Below, one piece after another: positions 45,557 to 55,240 of a stretch of 64,000 nt of DNA. Position numbers and translations under genes: made by a program. This DNA comes from Lachnospiraceae bacterium. Lineage in GTDB: Bacteria > Bacillota > Clostridia > Lachnospirales > Lachnospiraceae. Numbering within the stretch: the first letter of the stretch is position 1; every line of letters starts with the position of its first letter. The stretch covers positions 1-64,000 of the forward strand of contig JAGBEO010000011.1 in assembly GCA_017936885.1 (NCBI GenBank), written 5' to 3'. The notes under the pieces were generated by a model. That model saw only the letters and a program-made list of their open reading frames with translations, was not told the origin of the DNA and did no database searches.

Positions 45557-45940
45557 ATGATCATTGGTGCTATCTTTTTGCCGGAGGGGTTGTCGCCTCT
45601 TGTTGCGTTAATATCTGTCGGTAATATAAGCGACAACATAATAAACATACTGTTTCCGGTTTTCGGGATGTTGCTTGTTTATGTGATCGAGATAAGTTGT
45701 GTTGTAAGTTTCTTTATGATAGAAAAAAGAACTTCGCCTGTCCCGGTCTATCTGATAGGGCTGTATCTCATGATAGCGGAAGGAGGGCACATCGGTCAGA
45801 TGCTGCTGCATAACAGCGGTGAGATCGGTACTGTAGTGGTGTTGTCGGTATCTTCTCTAGGGAGGATATCAGTTGCAGGACTTTTGATGTATCAGGCATA
45901 CATTATGGGGCAAAAGAGAAAGAGGGCATGGAAAGCATAA
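45557..45940 (+). CDS. Small membrane protein, possible C-terminal part of the disrupted XRE gene
   Basis: 127 aa from ATG 45557; a GTG at 45524 that overlaps the previous stop (GTGA) extends it by 11 residues. Four hydrophobic helices and a basic tail (GQKRKRAWKA). No family recognised. No clear ribosome site exists for either start, so it may be the C-terminal remnant of an XRE-membrane fusion protein whose middle was deleted; the N-terminal HTH fragment immediately precedes it. Confidence 0.45.
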   Translation: MIIGAIFLPEGLSPLVALISVGNISDNIINILFPVFGMLLVYVIEISCVVSFFMIEKRTSPVPVYLIGLYLMIAEGGHIGQMLLHNSGEIGTVVVLSVSSLGRISVAGLLMYQAYIMGQKRKRAWKA

Positions 45941-46034
45941 AATCCGGTCATATTCTTTTCGAATACAGAAAGTTGCTGTATAATAAACACAGTTTAATGA
46001 AAATGGGCGAGTTTTTAGTATAGGAGGTACTTGT

Positions 46035-47459
46035 ATGACTATAGAAGAAATTCTTGCAGCAGAATCCAAGAATGTAGAATTCAAGGAGAGCCTGCCGGAA
46101 AAAAGTATTAAATATATGAAAACTGTGGTTGCCTTCGCCAACGGAAGTGGCGGCAAAATTATCTTTGGTATTGCCGACAAGACCAGAGAAGTGACTGGAA
46201 TTGATAAAGAAGTCGTATTCAAAACAATGGATGCCATTGCTAATGCAGTGTCGGATAGTTGTGAACCGGCTATTATCCCAGACATTACTTTGCAGACTAT
46301 TGAGGAAAAGACCGTCATTGTGGTCGAAGTTTCCGAGGGGAGACAGCGCCCTTACTATATTAAAGTTCTTGGCAGAGATAGCGGTGTATATGTTCGTATA
46401 GCTGGAACAACTCGCCTTGCAGATGAATATATGATAAAAGAGTTGATGTTTGAAGGCAGTAACCGTTACTTTGATCAAGCTCTGTGTGCCGGATGGGATA
46501 TTGCCGATGGGGAAATTGATGCCTTGTGTCAAGCTATGAAAGATCAGGCTATCAAGAATGCCCGCAACGAAGAACAAAAAGAAGCCATCAAAGATGTTGG
46601 ACGGCAGCAGTTGCTTTCTTGGGGTATTTTGATTGAACGGGAGGGAAAATATTATCCCACTAACGCTTATGCCATTTTGGCAGGCTGTGGTGCACTTCGT
46701 GTAGCGACCCAGTGTGGCGTATTTAAAGGAACCACCAAAGAGGTATTTGTGGATCGTCGGGAGTATACTGGTCCCATATGGGAGCAGATTGACCAAGCAT
46801 ATCAATTTGTTTTGCGGAATATTCACATGGGTGCAATTTTTGAAGGTATTTACCGTCAGGATGTCTATGAAATCCCGCCGGATGCTATTCGGGAATTGAT
46901 TATCAATGCTGCTGTGCATCGTAGTTATTTAGATCACGGAAATACGCAGATTGCAATCTATGATAATCGACTGGAAATTACTTCCCCTGGTAAAATTCCT
47001 ATGGGGCAAACACTGGAACGTATGAAAGAAGGCTATTCCCAGATTCGTAATGAAGCGCTTGCTTATGCTTTCTCTTACATGAATTTGATTGAGCATTGGG
47101 GTAGTGGTATTCCTCGTATTATCGGAAAAGTGAAAGCTGCCAGATTGCGGGAACCAGAGTTTATTGGTGGGGAAGTGGACTTACGAGTCAATATTTATCG
47201 GGGTCAAATTGAGGTCAGAGACCACAAAAATGACCTCGATGACCACAAAAATGACCTCGATAACTCCAAAATTGATTTAACCACGCGATTAATAAAGGTG
47301 ATTCGTCAGAACCCGGAAATGACACATAAAGCATTAGGAGAAGAACTGTCAGTTTCGGCAGCTACTATCAAACGGACGCTTGCCAAGCTGCAGCAGGAAG
47401 GTAAAGTTATTCGTGAAGGTTCTAATCGTAAGGGAAAATGGATTGTGCTTGATGAGTGA
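46035..47459 (+). CDS. AlbA_2 (Schlafen-like) / RecG-like ATPase putative transcriptional regulator
   Basis: 474 aa. N-terminal AlbA_2 domain: ESKNVEFKESLPEKSIKYMK, TVVAFANGSGGKIIFGIAD, VIVVEVSEGRQRPYYIKV. Next a middle region and a HATPase_c_4-like domain: LIINAAVHRSYLDHG, IYDNRLEITSPG. The C-terminus is a winged helix (MTHKALGEELSVSAATIKRT). A 21-bp tandem repeat encodes DHKNDLD twice in the linker (47220-47261). It is a common acquired gene, with a regulatory or defence-linked role proposed for its family. AGGAGGTAC precedes the ATG. Confidence 0.9.
   Translation: MTIEEILAAESKNVEFKESLPEKSIKYMKTVVAFANGSGGKIIFGIADKTREVTGIDKEVVFKTMDAIANAVSDSCEPAIIPDITLQTIEEKTVIVVEVSEGRQRPYYIKVLGRDSGVYVRIAGTTRLADEYMIKELMFEGSNRYFDQALCAGWDIADGEIDALCQAMKDQAIKNARNEEQKEAIKDVGRQQLLSWGILIEREGKYYPTNAYAILAGCGALRVATQCGVFKGTTKEVFVDRREYTGPIWEQIDQAYQFVLRNIHMGAIFEGIYRQDVYEIPPDAIRELIINAAVHRSYLDHGNTQIAIYDNRLEITSPGKIPMGQTLERMKEGYSQIRNEALAYAFSYMNLIEHWGSGIPRIIGKVKAARLREPEFIGGEVDLRVNIYRGQIEVRDHKNDLDDHKNDLDNSKIDLTTRLIKVIRQNPEMTHKALGEELSVSAATIKRTLAKLQQEGKVIREGSNRKGKWIVLDE
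47220..47261 (+). repeat. 21-bp tandem repeat, two exact copies, within the AlbA_2/ATPase gene
   Basis: GACCACAAAAATGACCTCGAT occurs at 47220-47240 and 47241-47261, followed by a degenerate third copy. It stays in frame and encodes DHKNDLD. Confidence 0.9.
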
Positions 47460-47623
47460 TTGAAGTGCATGGTTTCTCAGACGGGTAATTTGACTGGATG
47501 AAATACGGTATGACCCAATAACAACGGAGCATGACCTTGACAATTATGTAATATATAATAATCAATGAAACAAGGATGATTTGGGTGAAGACAGAATATC
47601 ATCCTGACAGTAATGGAGTAACC

Positions 47624-48697
47624 ATGAAAGAACGTATTTATGTATGCCACACCTTTTATCATGTATATGTAAGCTGCCTGAAAGAATTGGCGCTTCCCGC
47701 AGACAGGCAGGGCAAAGCGACCCTGATGCTCAGCACTATGTCCAACAATTTCGGGAATCTGAAAGAACGTGCCGACCAGTGCCCGCTTTTTGAGGAAGTG
47801 ATCATGTTCGAGGAAAAAGAAGATGTGTTTTTCCCGGAGCTTCAGAAATATCATACAGACAAAGGCAATCTGGTGCTCAATATGCTTTCCCGCATCAAAT
47901 ATACGAAGCTTTTCGGTAAGCTGGAAGAGCAATATGTTCCGGTGGATTTTAAGCAGTATCAGGACATCTACGTGTTCTGCGATTCCGATCCCATCGGCTA
48001 CTACTTAAATTATAAAAAGATATATTATCATGCAGTGGAGGACGGACTTAACTGCATCCAGTATTATGATACGGCGCGTTACGATAACCGCGGGCATTTC
48101 GGGCTGAAAGCGTGGATGTCGGCGCGGAATCTGATTTTTATCCAGAATGGCTACGGCAAGTATTGTCTGGATATGGAGATCAATGATCTGAGTGTGGTGC
48201 CCTATCCTTGCAAAAAATACATTGAAGAACCCCGTGCGAAGCTGATTGAACGGCTTACGAAAGAGGACAAGGATATCTTAATCCGGCTGTTTATTGAGAA
48301 TCTGGACGGACTGCTGGAACAATTGAGAAAAGGCGCAGAACAGAAGGTGCTTGTGCTGTCTGAGCCGCTGTGTGATCTGGATGTGCGCAAACAGATCTTC
48401 TCGGATATTATTGCGCAGTACAGTGTGATCGATGGAAAGCAGGCGCAGGTGATCATTAAGCCCCATCCCCGTGATGTGCTGGATTATCACAGGGAATTCC
48501 CGGAGCATATCGTGCTGAGCGGTATGTTTCCGATGGAAATTCTGAATTTTATTCCGGACTTGTCTTTCAGACGAGTGATCTCGGTGCTGACCGTACCCAA
48601 TGGGATTCAGTTTGCGGAGGAGATTCTTTTCCTGGGAGAAGATTTTCTGGATCGGTATGAGGCGCCGGAACTGCATAGACAGAATGAGCAGATATAA
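47624..48697 (+). CDS. Glycosyltransferase family 52-like (sialyltransferase-type) protein
   Basis: 357 aa from ATG 47624, 6 bases after GGAG; an in-frame upstream start (47576) lacks a ribosome site. IYVCHTFYHVYVSCLKEL at the start, GYYLNYKKIYYHAVEDGLN in the middle, and VIIKPHPRDVLDYHREFP with an HP motif near residue 285 resemble GT52 lipooligosaccharide sialyltransferases and related GT-B enzymes. In this region it would be the best candidate to transfer the CMP-linked nine-carbon sugar; this is inference. Followed by the ABC flippase. Confidence 0.6.
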   Translation: MKERIYVCHTFYHVYVSCLKELALPADRQGKATLMLSTMSNNFGNLKERADQCPLFEEVIMFEEKEDVFFPELQKYHTDKGNLVLNMLSRIKYTKLFGKLEEQYVPVDFKQYQDIYVFCDSDPIGYYLNYKKIYYHAVEDGLNCIQYYDTARYDNRGHFGLKAWMSARNLIFIQNGYGKYCLDMEINDLSVVPYPCKKYIEEPRAKLIERLTKEDKDILIRLFIENLDGLLEQLRKGAEQKVLVLSEPLCDLDVRKQIFSDIIAQYSVIDGKQAQVIIKPHPRDVLDYHREFPEHIVLSGMFPMEILNFIPDLSFRRVISVLTVPNGIQFAEEILFLGEDFLDRYEAPELHRQNEQI

Positions 48698-48763
48698 GCT
48701 TGTTCTCTGCCGCGTATCATTTGCAATGGACATAGCCGGTTTCGGATAAAAGTCTTTCTGAAT

Positions 48764-48792
48764 TTGCAGGAAAAAGCATTCTATAGTATAAT
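48764..48792 (+). promoter_or_regulatory. Sigma-A promoter of the ABC flippase unit
   Basis: TTGCAG (48764-48769), 17 bases, TATAAT (48787-48792): a near-consensus promoter 54 bases before the ATG at 48846. Confidence 0.8.
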
Positions 48793-48845
48793 AAACCAAT
48801 ATGCTGATTTTCAGTAATTTGGCTCTAATATAAAGGAAATAAACG

Positions 48846-50597
48846 ATGCTTAAGATTTTAAAGAAAATGAATCTTCTGTTAGATAAGAAGCAGAAGCGGT
48901 CTATGATCTGGATTATTCTGATGATGCTTGTAGGCGGTGTGCTGGAAAGTTTGGGGGTCACCATGCTGGTGCCGATTATCACGGTTGTCATCGATCCGGT
49001 CAAGGTGGAGCAAAATAAATATCTGTCTGTCGTCTATCATGGATTCGGTATGGAAAATACCACGCAGTTTGCAGTGCTTATGCTGCTTGCATTTGTGGGT
49101 GTGATTGCGGTGAAGAATATATACTTGTTCTTTCAGCAGAAAGTGCAGCTTAAATTCGTATATACGAATCAGTTCGCCACATCAAGACGTATGATGATTA
49201 ATTTCATGCAGCGTCCTTATGAGTATTATCTGAATGCGGACACTTCGGTGATTCAGAGAAATATTACATCGGATGTCAACAATATGTACGGGCTTATTTT
49301 AAGCTGCCTGCAATTATGCAGCGAGTGCATTGTGTTTATCTGTCTGGTGGCAGTTTTGCTTGCCATTGATGCGCTGATGATTATGATGGTGGCGGCTTTG
49401 ATGGTGATACTTTTGCTTGTGATTAAGAAGGTGCTCAAACCCATTATGGTGAAAGCCGGGCAGGAAAATCAGGACTATTACAGCGGCCTGTATAAGTGGA
49501 TCGAGCAGTCTGTTATGGGTATCAAAGAGATTAAGATTGCCAACAAAGAGAATTATTTTATCAATGAATATGCAAAATGCGGTGCGGGCTATGTGAATTC
49601 CGTGCAGAAATACAATATTTTCAATGCAACCCCGAGACTTTTGATTGAGACGGTCTGTATCGGCGGTATGATCGGATACTTCATTGTCATTGTGCTGCGG
49701 GGAGCCGAAGTGACAGATCTTCTGCCGCAGCTATCAGCGCTGGCAATGGCAGCTATGCGGCTTCTGCCCAGTGTGAACCGTATCAATAATTATCAGACTT
49801 CGATTTCCTATTTCGAGCCGTTCTTCATGGGTGTCAGCGATAATCTGCAGGAAGAGATTCATGACGAACAGGTAAGTTATGATGCGGAGAGCTATTTGCA
49901 GAAGAAGGAAGTAGAGAAGTTAGAGATTAAAAAGGAAATCAGATTAGAGGACATCACATATAAATATCCAAATACAGATACCCTTATTTTTGACCATGCG
50001 GATATGGTGATACCGATCGGCAAAGCGGTGGGGATCGTCGGTACTTCCGGTGCGGGCAAAACTACGATTGTTGATATTCTGTTAGGGTTGTTGGAGATTG
50101 AGAACGGCCGTATTCTGGCTGACGGTGCGGAGGTCAGGGAACACTATGAGTCATGGCTTAAGAATATCGGATATATTCCGCAGACCATTTTTATGATAGA
50201 TTCTACCATTCGTAAGAATGTGGCGTTCGGTTGTCCGAATGAGGAGATAGATGACAATAAAGTCTGGCGTGCACTGAAAGAGGCACAGTTGGATGAATTC
50301 GTGAGAGGATTGCCAGAGGGACTTGATACCAGCATCGGAGAGCGCGGTATCCGCATTTCCGGCGGGCAGAGACAGCGTATTGGCATTGCCAGAGCGTTGT
50401 TTGAAGACCCTGAGGTGCTGGTGCTTGATGAGGCAACCTCTGCACTGGATAATGAGACAGAGGCAGCCATCATGGAATCCATTAACAGGCTCCACGGCAG
50501 GAAGACATTGATTATTATCGCGCACAGGCTGCAGACGATAGAGAAATGCGATATGGTATATCGTGTGGAGAATGGGGCCGTAACAAGAGAACGATAG
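48846..50597 (+). CDS. ABC exporter, lipid-linked glycan flippase type (MsbA/PglK-like)
   Basis: 583 aa. An N-terminal six-helix exporter domain (to about residue 330) and an ATPase domain: Walker A GTSGAGKTT (near 399), signature RISGGQRQRIGIARAL (near 505), Walker B VLVLDEATSALD (near 526), and the H-loop IIIAHRLQT. Transmembrane and ATPase parts are on one chain, as in MsbA and PglK. It could flip lipid-linked oligosaccharides or export another lipid. No Wzx-type flippase is present in the window. Confidence 0.88.
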   Translation: MLKILKKMNLLLDKKQKRSMIWIILMMLVGGVLESLGVTMLVPIITVVIDPVKVEQNKYLSVVYHGFGMENTTQFAVLMLLAFVGVIAVKNIYLFFQQKVQLKFVYTNQFATSRRMMINFMQRPYEYYLNADTSVIQRNITSDVNNMYGLILSCLQLCSECIVFICLVAVLLAIDALMIMMVAALMVILLLVIKKVLKPIMVKAGQENQDYYSGLYKWIEQSVMGIKEIKIANKENYFINEYAKCGAGYVNSVQKYNIFNATPRLLIETVCIGGMIGYFIVIVLRGAEVTDLLPQLSALAMAAMRLLPSVNRINNYQTSISYFEPFFMGVSDNLQEEIHDEQVSYDAESYLQKKEVEKLEIKKEIRLEDITYKYPNTDTLIFDHADMVIPIGKAVGIVGTSGAGKTTIVDILLGLLEIENGRILADGAEVREHYESWLKNIGYIPQTIFMIDSTIRKNVAFGCPNEEIDDNKVWRALKEAQLDEFVRGLPEGLDTSIGERGIRISGGQRQRIGIARALFEDPEVLVLDEATSALDNETEAAIMESINRLHGRKTLIIIAHRLQTIEKCDMVYRVENGAVTRER

Positions 50598-50635
50598 GAG
50601 ATAGTTATTGAGAAAAATAGAAGGATGAGGTTATT

Positions 50636-51064
50636 ATGAAAAAACTTTGGGATTTCGGCTGGGGAATGTATAAGAAACATGAAGAAGGTATTAATTATCT
50701 GATTTTCGGGTTCCTTGCCTTTGTATTAAATTATGTATTATATTGGCTGTTTGAATCTTTATTGAACGTGCATTATATGGCAGCTACGGCGCTGTCATGG
50801 GTGTTGACGGTAGTCTTTGCCTATTGGACGAACCGAACCTTTGTGTTTAAGAGTCAGAATAAGGAGCTGCAGACGGTCTGGAAAGAGTTTGTATCTTTTA
50901 TCGGTGCCAGAGTGGCAACGGAGGTGCTGGAGCTTCTGTTAATGTTTGTGATGGTAGACTGTTTGCACGGCAATGAATACGTGGCGAAGCTGATCGGGCA
51001 GACATTAGTTATTCTTGCTAATTATGTATTGAGCAAAATTTGGATATTCAAGGAAAAGAAGTAG
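50636..51064 (+). CDS. GtrA family membrane protein
   Basis: 142 aa, four helices. INYLIFGFLAFVLNYVLYWL and the KSQNKE to FIGARVATEVLE stretch fit GtrA (DUF family of small flippases). By family it moves polyprenyl-phosphate sugars made by GtrB across the membrane. GGATGAGG precedes the ATG. It lies 38 bases after the ABC gene. Confidence 0.85.
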   Translation: MKKLWDFGWGMYKKHEEGINYLIFGFLAFVLNYVLYWLFESLLNVHYMAATALSWVLTVVFAYWTNRTFVFKSQNKELQTVWKEFVSFIGARVATEVLELLLMFVMVDCLHGNEYVAKLIGQTLVILANYVLSKIWIFKEKK

Positions 51065-51102
51065 GTGTCCTTTGAGGCTCCGGCAGGAATGAGGAAATGA
51101 TT

Positions 51103-52164
51103 ATGACTAAAACAAGGCAGGCTAATTTCGAATTGCTGCGTATAGTGGCGATGGTTATGGTAATTATGCTTCATTATCTGGTAAAAGGCGAAGTGGCGGC
51201 TCCTCTTTCGGGAAACGATACTCCCGCTGTTTTTTTTGCGTGGCTTTTGGAAGCATTTTGTCTTGTGGCGGTTAACTGCTATGTGCTGATCAGCGGCTAT
51301 TTTTTGGTGGAATCTGACTGGAAGCCGGGAAGGGTAGTGTCTCTGCTTTGTCAGGTTCTTTTTTATTCGATGTTTATTCCGATTGTCCTGATCATAACGG
51401 GAGTGATTCCGGCAAACGATATCAGCCTGTATGAATGGATTGAATATGCATTTCCCATCAATACGGAACACTACTGGTTTGCTACGGCATATCTGATGAT
51501 GTATTTATTTGCACCATTGCTGGCGGCGGGAATTCGTCAGATGGATAAAAGACAGTTGCAGATTGTGACCGGGCTATTGCTTTTCTTTGTTTCTTTCGTG
51601 AAATCTATTGTGCCGATTGTTTTTGCCACAGACCGTTACGGTTACGATTTCGGATGGTTTCTGTGCCTGTTTGTGCTGGCGGGATATATCAGAAGATTCG
51701 GTATTCCGTGGCTGGAGAAAAGATCCCATGCGGTTTTCCTGTATGTGCTTATGAGTGTGGTGACATGGATGGTGGCTTTGATCTGCTGTGGCTTATCAGA
51801 CCAAAGTACGGTATTGAGCACATATGGTGACAGAACTTACAATTACAACCATTTTTTTTGCCTGGTTGGGGCAGTATCATTGTTCTATGTTTTTAAAGAC
51901 AGCGAGATTAAGCCGGGAAAAGGAGCGGAGGTTATCTGTAAACTTGCGCCCTACACGTTCGGTATCTATCTGCTGCATGAGCATATACTGGTACGCTACC
52001 GTTGGCCGGAGTGGGTACACGTAGATGGGGTGGCGGGTAAATGGAGTTTTATTCCGCATATGATTGGCTGTGTCGTGTTAATCTATGCCGCGGGCACTGT
52101 GGCTGATTTCTTAAGAGCACGGTTGTTTAAAGTGGTTGTGAAAGGGTTTCAAAACAGAACATGA
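51103..52164 (+). CDS. Acyltransferase family 3 (OafA/WecH-like)
   Basis: 353 aa, about ten helices. ANFELLRIVAMVMVIMLHYL with the catalytic His near residue 25, and YLLHEHILVR near the end, are AT3 motifs. It probably O-acetylates sugars of the polymer. The start ATG 51103 has GAGGA 8 bases upstream; the ATG at 51097 has too short a spacing. Its stop overlaps the next start (ATGA). Confidence 0.87.
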   Translation: MTKTRQANFELLRIVAMVMVIMLHYLVKGEVAAPLSGNDTPAVFFAWLLEAFCLVAVNCYVLISGYFLVESDWKPGRVVSLLCQVLFYSMFIPIVLIITGVIPANDISLYEWIEYAFPINTEHYWFATAYLMMYLFAPLLAAGIRQMDKRQLQIVTGLLLFFVSFVKSIVPIVFATDRYGYDFGWFLCLFVLAGYIRRFGIPWLEKRSHAVFLYVLMSVVTWMVALICCGLSDQSTVLSTYGDRTYNYNHFFCLVGAVSLFYVFKDSEIKPGKGAEVICKLAPYTFGIYLLHEHILVRYRWPEWVHVDGVAGKWSFIPHMIGCVVLIYAAGTVADFLRARLFKVVVKGFQNRT

Positions 52165-54014
52165 AGCAAATAAGTAAAATTTATGTGAAATATCAAACAT
52201 GTATGGAGAAGTTCATTTTTCCTTTGATTCTTCTATGTTATCCTCTGCTAAAAATGAATCAGGGGATCGATGTGTCGGATACTACGTATAGCCTTGGGAA
52301 TTTCCAGTATTTCGGATCAATGGAAGGTACATGGATGGTGGCAACTTTTCTTGCCAATGCGGTAGGAAGTCTGCTGATGCATCTGCCTTGTGGGGACACG
52401 CTGATCGGAATGTATTTCTATACAGCGTTGTTTCAGTCTGCAACTGCGATCATTGCTTATACGGTACTTCGCAGAAAGGTTCCGGTGCCGCTTGTTTTTC
52501 TGGGTGAGTTCATGGCACTTGGTTTATGCTGGTGTCCGTCCACGATTTTATATAATTATCTGACGTATCTGTTGATGACGGCTGGAACGTTGCTGCTGTA
52601 CTGCGGTGTGTTGGAAAGCGGACGTAAAAGTACCTGCCTGTATGTGGCGGCAGGGATCTGTCTTGGCGCCAATGTGGCGGTGCGGATGCCTAATGTGGTG
52701 CAGATGGTTTTTATCGTTGTGGTGTGGTATGGCGCGGTTCTGAAGTTGCGTAAGCACGGACAGACGGATTGTGTAATGCAGCCATGGAAACGTGCGCTTA
52801 ACGATACGCTGTGGTGTGTGCTGGGTTATATTATTGGTTTTGGGATTCCTTTCATCGCGATCTGTATCAAATACGGTGTGAAGGCGTATCCATCCATGGT
52901 GCAGACCTTGTTCGCCATGACAGAGAAAGCCACGGATTATAAACCTACTTCTATGGTAACGGGCATGTTCGGGGATTATTTTATCGGCTTATACTGGCTC
53001 CTTTTTACAGGTGTCTGTATAGTAGCGGGGTGGTTGCTGTTGAAAGTACAGCAAAAGCTTTTTCCTGAAAATAGCATTATTGCTGTTCTGTGCAGGTCTG
53101 TTTATGTGATGGTTCTGGTGGTGCTTCTGCGATTTTATTGGGGGCAGGGGATGTTCAGCTTCCGCTATTATGAATATAGCAGCATGTATTATCCGACAGT
53201 GCTTTTGCTGATTGTGGCAATCACGGCGGCGGTGTGCTGCCTGCTTCGGAAAACTGTCTGTGCAGAACAGAAGGTTTTGGCAATGATAGTGCTGGTGCAG
53301 ATCTTTGTAACGCCTCTGGGCAGCAACAATGATCTGTATCCGATCATCAATAACTTATTCCTTGTGATTCCTTTTCTTTTGTGGGTTGCCTGCGACTGGT
53401 CCCTGACAGACAATAAGCAGACGTCTTGGGATTTCGCGTGGAAAACGCCTTTTGTCATCCTGTGTCTGTTTGTGCTGATCCAGAGTATCGGCTTTCACTG
53501 GAATTTCGTGTTTCAGGATGGCGTGGAGGGCGAGAGCAGGACGACGTGTGTCACTTCACCCGGCAAAGCGGCAAAAGTGTATACAGGACAGGATAACGGC
53601 GAACTGCTGCAGGAACTTGCCGAATATGCGGAAACGGAAGAACTGACAGGCAGAGAGGTTATCTCATACGGCGAACTGCCGGGGCTGGGGTATCTGCTTG
53701 ATATGCCGTCTGCGCTGTCTACTTTCTGGCCGGATCTGGATTCTTACCGCATGGTGGAATATGAGCGGGATATGGCGCTAATGGAAGCGAAGATAAAGCA
53801 AGGTGGCAGTGACGGGGCACCGGTTGTTATTTTGGCTTCTCCCATGGCAGCGTATTTGAGTGAGGATGCGGATGCCATGAATTGGTTTGGCGTGGATCGG
53901 GAAGCACTGGATGAGGATAAGAAATTGCAGATGCTTGACGCGTTCATGAAGCGGTATGAATATCAGGAACAGTTCTGTAATGCTCGTTACGCGGTTTATG
54001 TGACAGAAAAGTGA
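52161..54014 (+). CDS. Polytopic membrane protein, possible glycosyltransferase
   Basis: 617 aa, about 10-11 helices with a soluble C-terminal part (about residues 460-617). Near residue 36 is the motif DVSDTTYSLGNFQYF, in the loop position that holds acidic catalytic residues in GT-C enzymes. No named family is recognised. It is coupled to the acyltransferase and lies before wecE. The tail (residues 480-610) contains several Asp/Glu. Confidence 0.55.
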   Translation: MKQISKIYVKYQTCMEKFIFPLILLCYPLLKMNQGIDVSDTTYSLGNFQYFGSMEGTWMVATFLANAVGSLLMHLPCGDTLIGMYFYTALFQSATAIIAYTVLRRKVPVPLVFLGEFMALGLCWCPSTILYNYLTYLLMTAGTLLLYCGVLESGRKSTCLYVAAGICLGANVAVRMPNVVQMVFIVVVWYGAVLKLRKHGQTDCVMQPWKRALNDTLWCVLGYIIGFGIPFIAICIKYGVKAYPSMVQTLFAMTEKATDYKPTSMVTGMFGDYFIGLYWLLFTGVCIVAGWLLLKVQQKLFPENSIIAVLCRSVYVMVLVVLLRFYWGQGMFSFRYYEYSSMYYPTVLLLIVAITAAVCCLLRKTVCAEQKVLAMIVLVQIFVTPLGSNNDLYPIINNLFLVIPFLLWVACDWSLTDNKQTSWDFAWKTPFVILCLFVLIQSIGFHWNFVFQDGVEGESRTTCVTSPGKAAKVYTGQDNGELLQELAEYAETEELTGREVISYGELPGLGYLLDMPSALSTFWPDLDSYRMVEYERDMALMEAKIKQGGSDGAPVVILASPMAAYLSEDADAMNWFGVDREALDEDKKLQMLDAFMKRYEYQEQFCNARYAVYVTEK

Positions 54015-54028
54015 TAGTGTGGTATACT
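54000..54028 (+). promoter_or_regulatory. Sigma-A promoter of wecE (extended -10)
   Basis: GTGACA (54000-54005), 17 bases ending TGG, TATACT (54023-54028). It overlaps the end of the preceding gene and is 45 bases before the ATG. Confidence 0.7.
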
Positions 54029-54072
54029 GACAGATAATGAACAGAATTTTACGGCAAAAGGAGCGAAAGAGA

Positions 54073-55203
54073 ATGATAAATTTTAATATCCCTCCCTTTA
54101 CGGGGAAAGAAATAGAGTATATGAAAGAAGCTGTCAATAATCAGAAGATTTGTGGGGACGGTCCTTTTACCAAAAAATGCAATGAGTGGATCGAGGAGAA
54201 GACTAAAACAACCAAATGTCTTCTGACCACCTCCTGTACCCACGCTACGGAGCTGGCGGCGCTGCTTGCGGATATCAAGGAGGGTGACGAAGTGATCATG
54301 CCTTCCTATACTTTTGTATCTACGGCGGATGCTTTCGTACTGCGCGGAGCGAAAGTGGTGTTCGTGGATGTAAGACCGGATACCATGAATATTGATGAGA
54401 CATTGATTGAGGATGCCGTGACAGAGCGCACGAAAGTGATCGCCCCGGTGCATTATGCCGGTGTGGGTTGTGAGATGGATACGATCATGGATATTGCCAG
54501 ACGGCATCATCTGATGGTGGTTGAGGACGCAGCGCAGGGTATCATGTCCACCTATAAAGGGAAAGCTCTTGGTACCTTCGGTGAGTTTGGATGTTTCAGC
54601 TTTCATGAGACGAAGAATTTCAGTATGGGTGAGGGCGGTGCGCTTCTGATCCGGGATGAGAAATATATTGAGAATGCAGAGATCTTCCGTGAAAAAGGAA
54701 CAGACAGAAGCAAGTATTATCGCGGACAAGTGGATAAATACCGCTGGCAGAACTATGGGTCTTCTTATCTACCGAGTGATATGAACGCTGCCTATCTCTA
54801 TGCACAGTTGCAGCTTGCGGATGAGATCACGCAAACCAGAATGGACAGATGGAACGAGTACTTGGAATTGCTTACCCCGCTGGCAGAAGAAGGCAGGATC
54901 GAACTGCCGTATATTCCGGCGCACTGTGAGCACAATGCCCATATGTTTTATATCAAGACAAAGGACATGGAAGAAAGGAGCCGCCTGATCAGCTTTTTAA
55001 TGGACAGGGGAGTCTGGTCAGTATTCCACTATGTACCTCTGCATTCGGCGCCTGCGGGTCTTAAATTCGGCAGATTCCATGGAGAGGATAAATACACTAC
55101 AAAAGAGAGCGAGAGACTGCTTCGACTGCCGATGTTCTACACTCTGACGGCGGATCAGGTAGAATACATTACAGAGCAGGTAAAAGCGTTTTATCATGCA
55201 TGA
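54073..55203 (+). CDS. wecE: dTDP-4-amino-4,6-dideoxy-sugar transaminase (WecE/RffA type)
   Basis: 376 aa from ATG 54073, preceded by AAAGGAGCG; the first 12 codons of a longer reading lack a ribosome site. DegT/DnrJ family: INFNIPPFTGKEIEYM, the FTKKCNEWIEEKT, TTSCTHATELAALL, PSYTFVSTADAFVLRGA, HETKNFSMGEGG with PLP Lys181. These are RffA/WecE-specific. It makes dTDP-4-amino-4,6-dideoxy-galactose from dTDP-4-keto-6-deoxyglucose; the substrate comes from RmlB, not seen in the window. Confidence 0.9.
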   Translation: MINFNIPPFTGKEIEYMKEAVNNQKICGDGPFTKKCNEWIEEKTKTTKCLLTTSCTHATELAALLADIKEGDEVIMPSYTFVSTADAFVLRGAKVVFVDVRPDTMNIDETLIEDAVTERTKVIAPVHYAGVGCEMDTIMDIARRHHLMVVEDAAQGIMSTYKGKALGTFGEFGCFSFHETKNFSMGEGGALLIRDEKYIENAEIFREKGTDRSKYYRGQVDKYRWQNYGSSYLPSDMNAAYLYAQLQLADEITQTRMDRWNEYLELLTPLAEEGRIELPYIPAHCEHNAHMFYIKTKDMEERSRLISFLMDRGVWSVFHYVPLHSAPAGLKFGRFHGEDKYTTKESERLLRLPMFYTLTADQVEYITEQVKAFYHA

Positions 55204-55240
55204 TTGCAGACAGGAAAGTAATGTGAGGCATGTGTAGTTC

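Noticed and set aside
47537-47559. TTGACA and TATAAT before the GT52-like gene
   Set aside because: The spacer is only 11 bases, too short for a sigma-A promoter.
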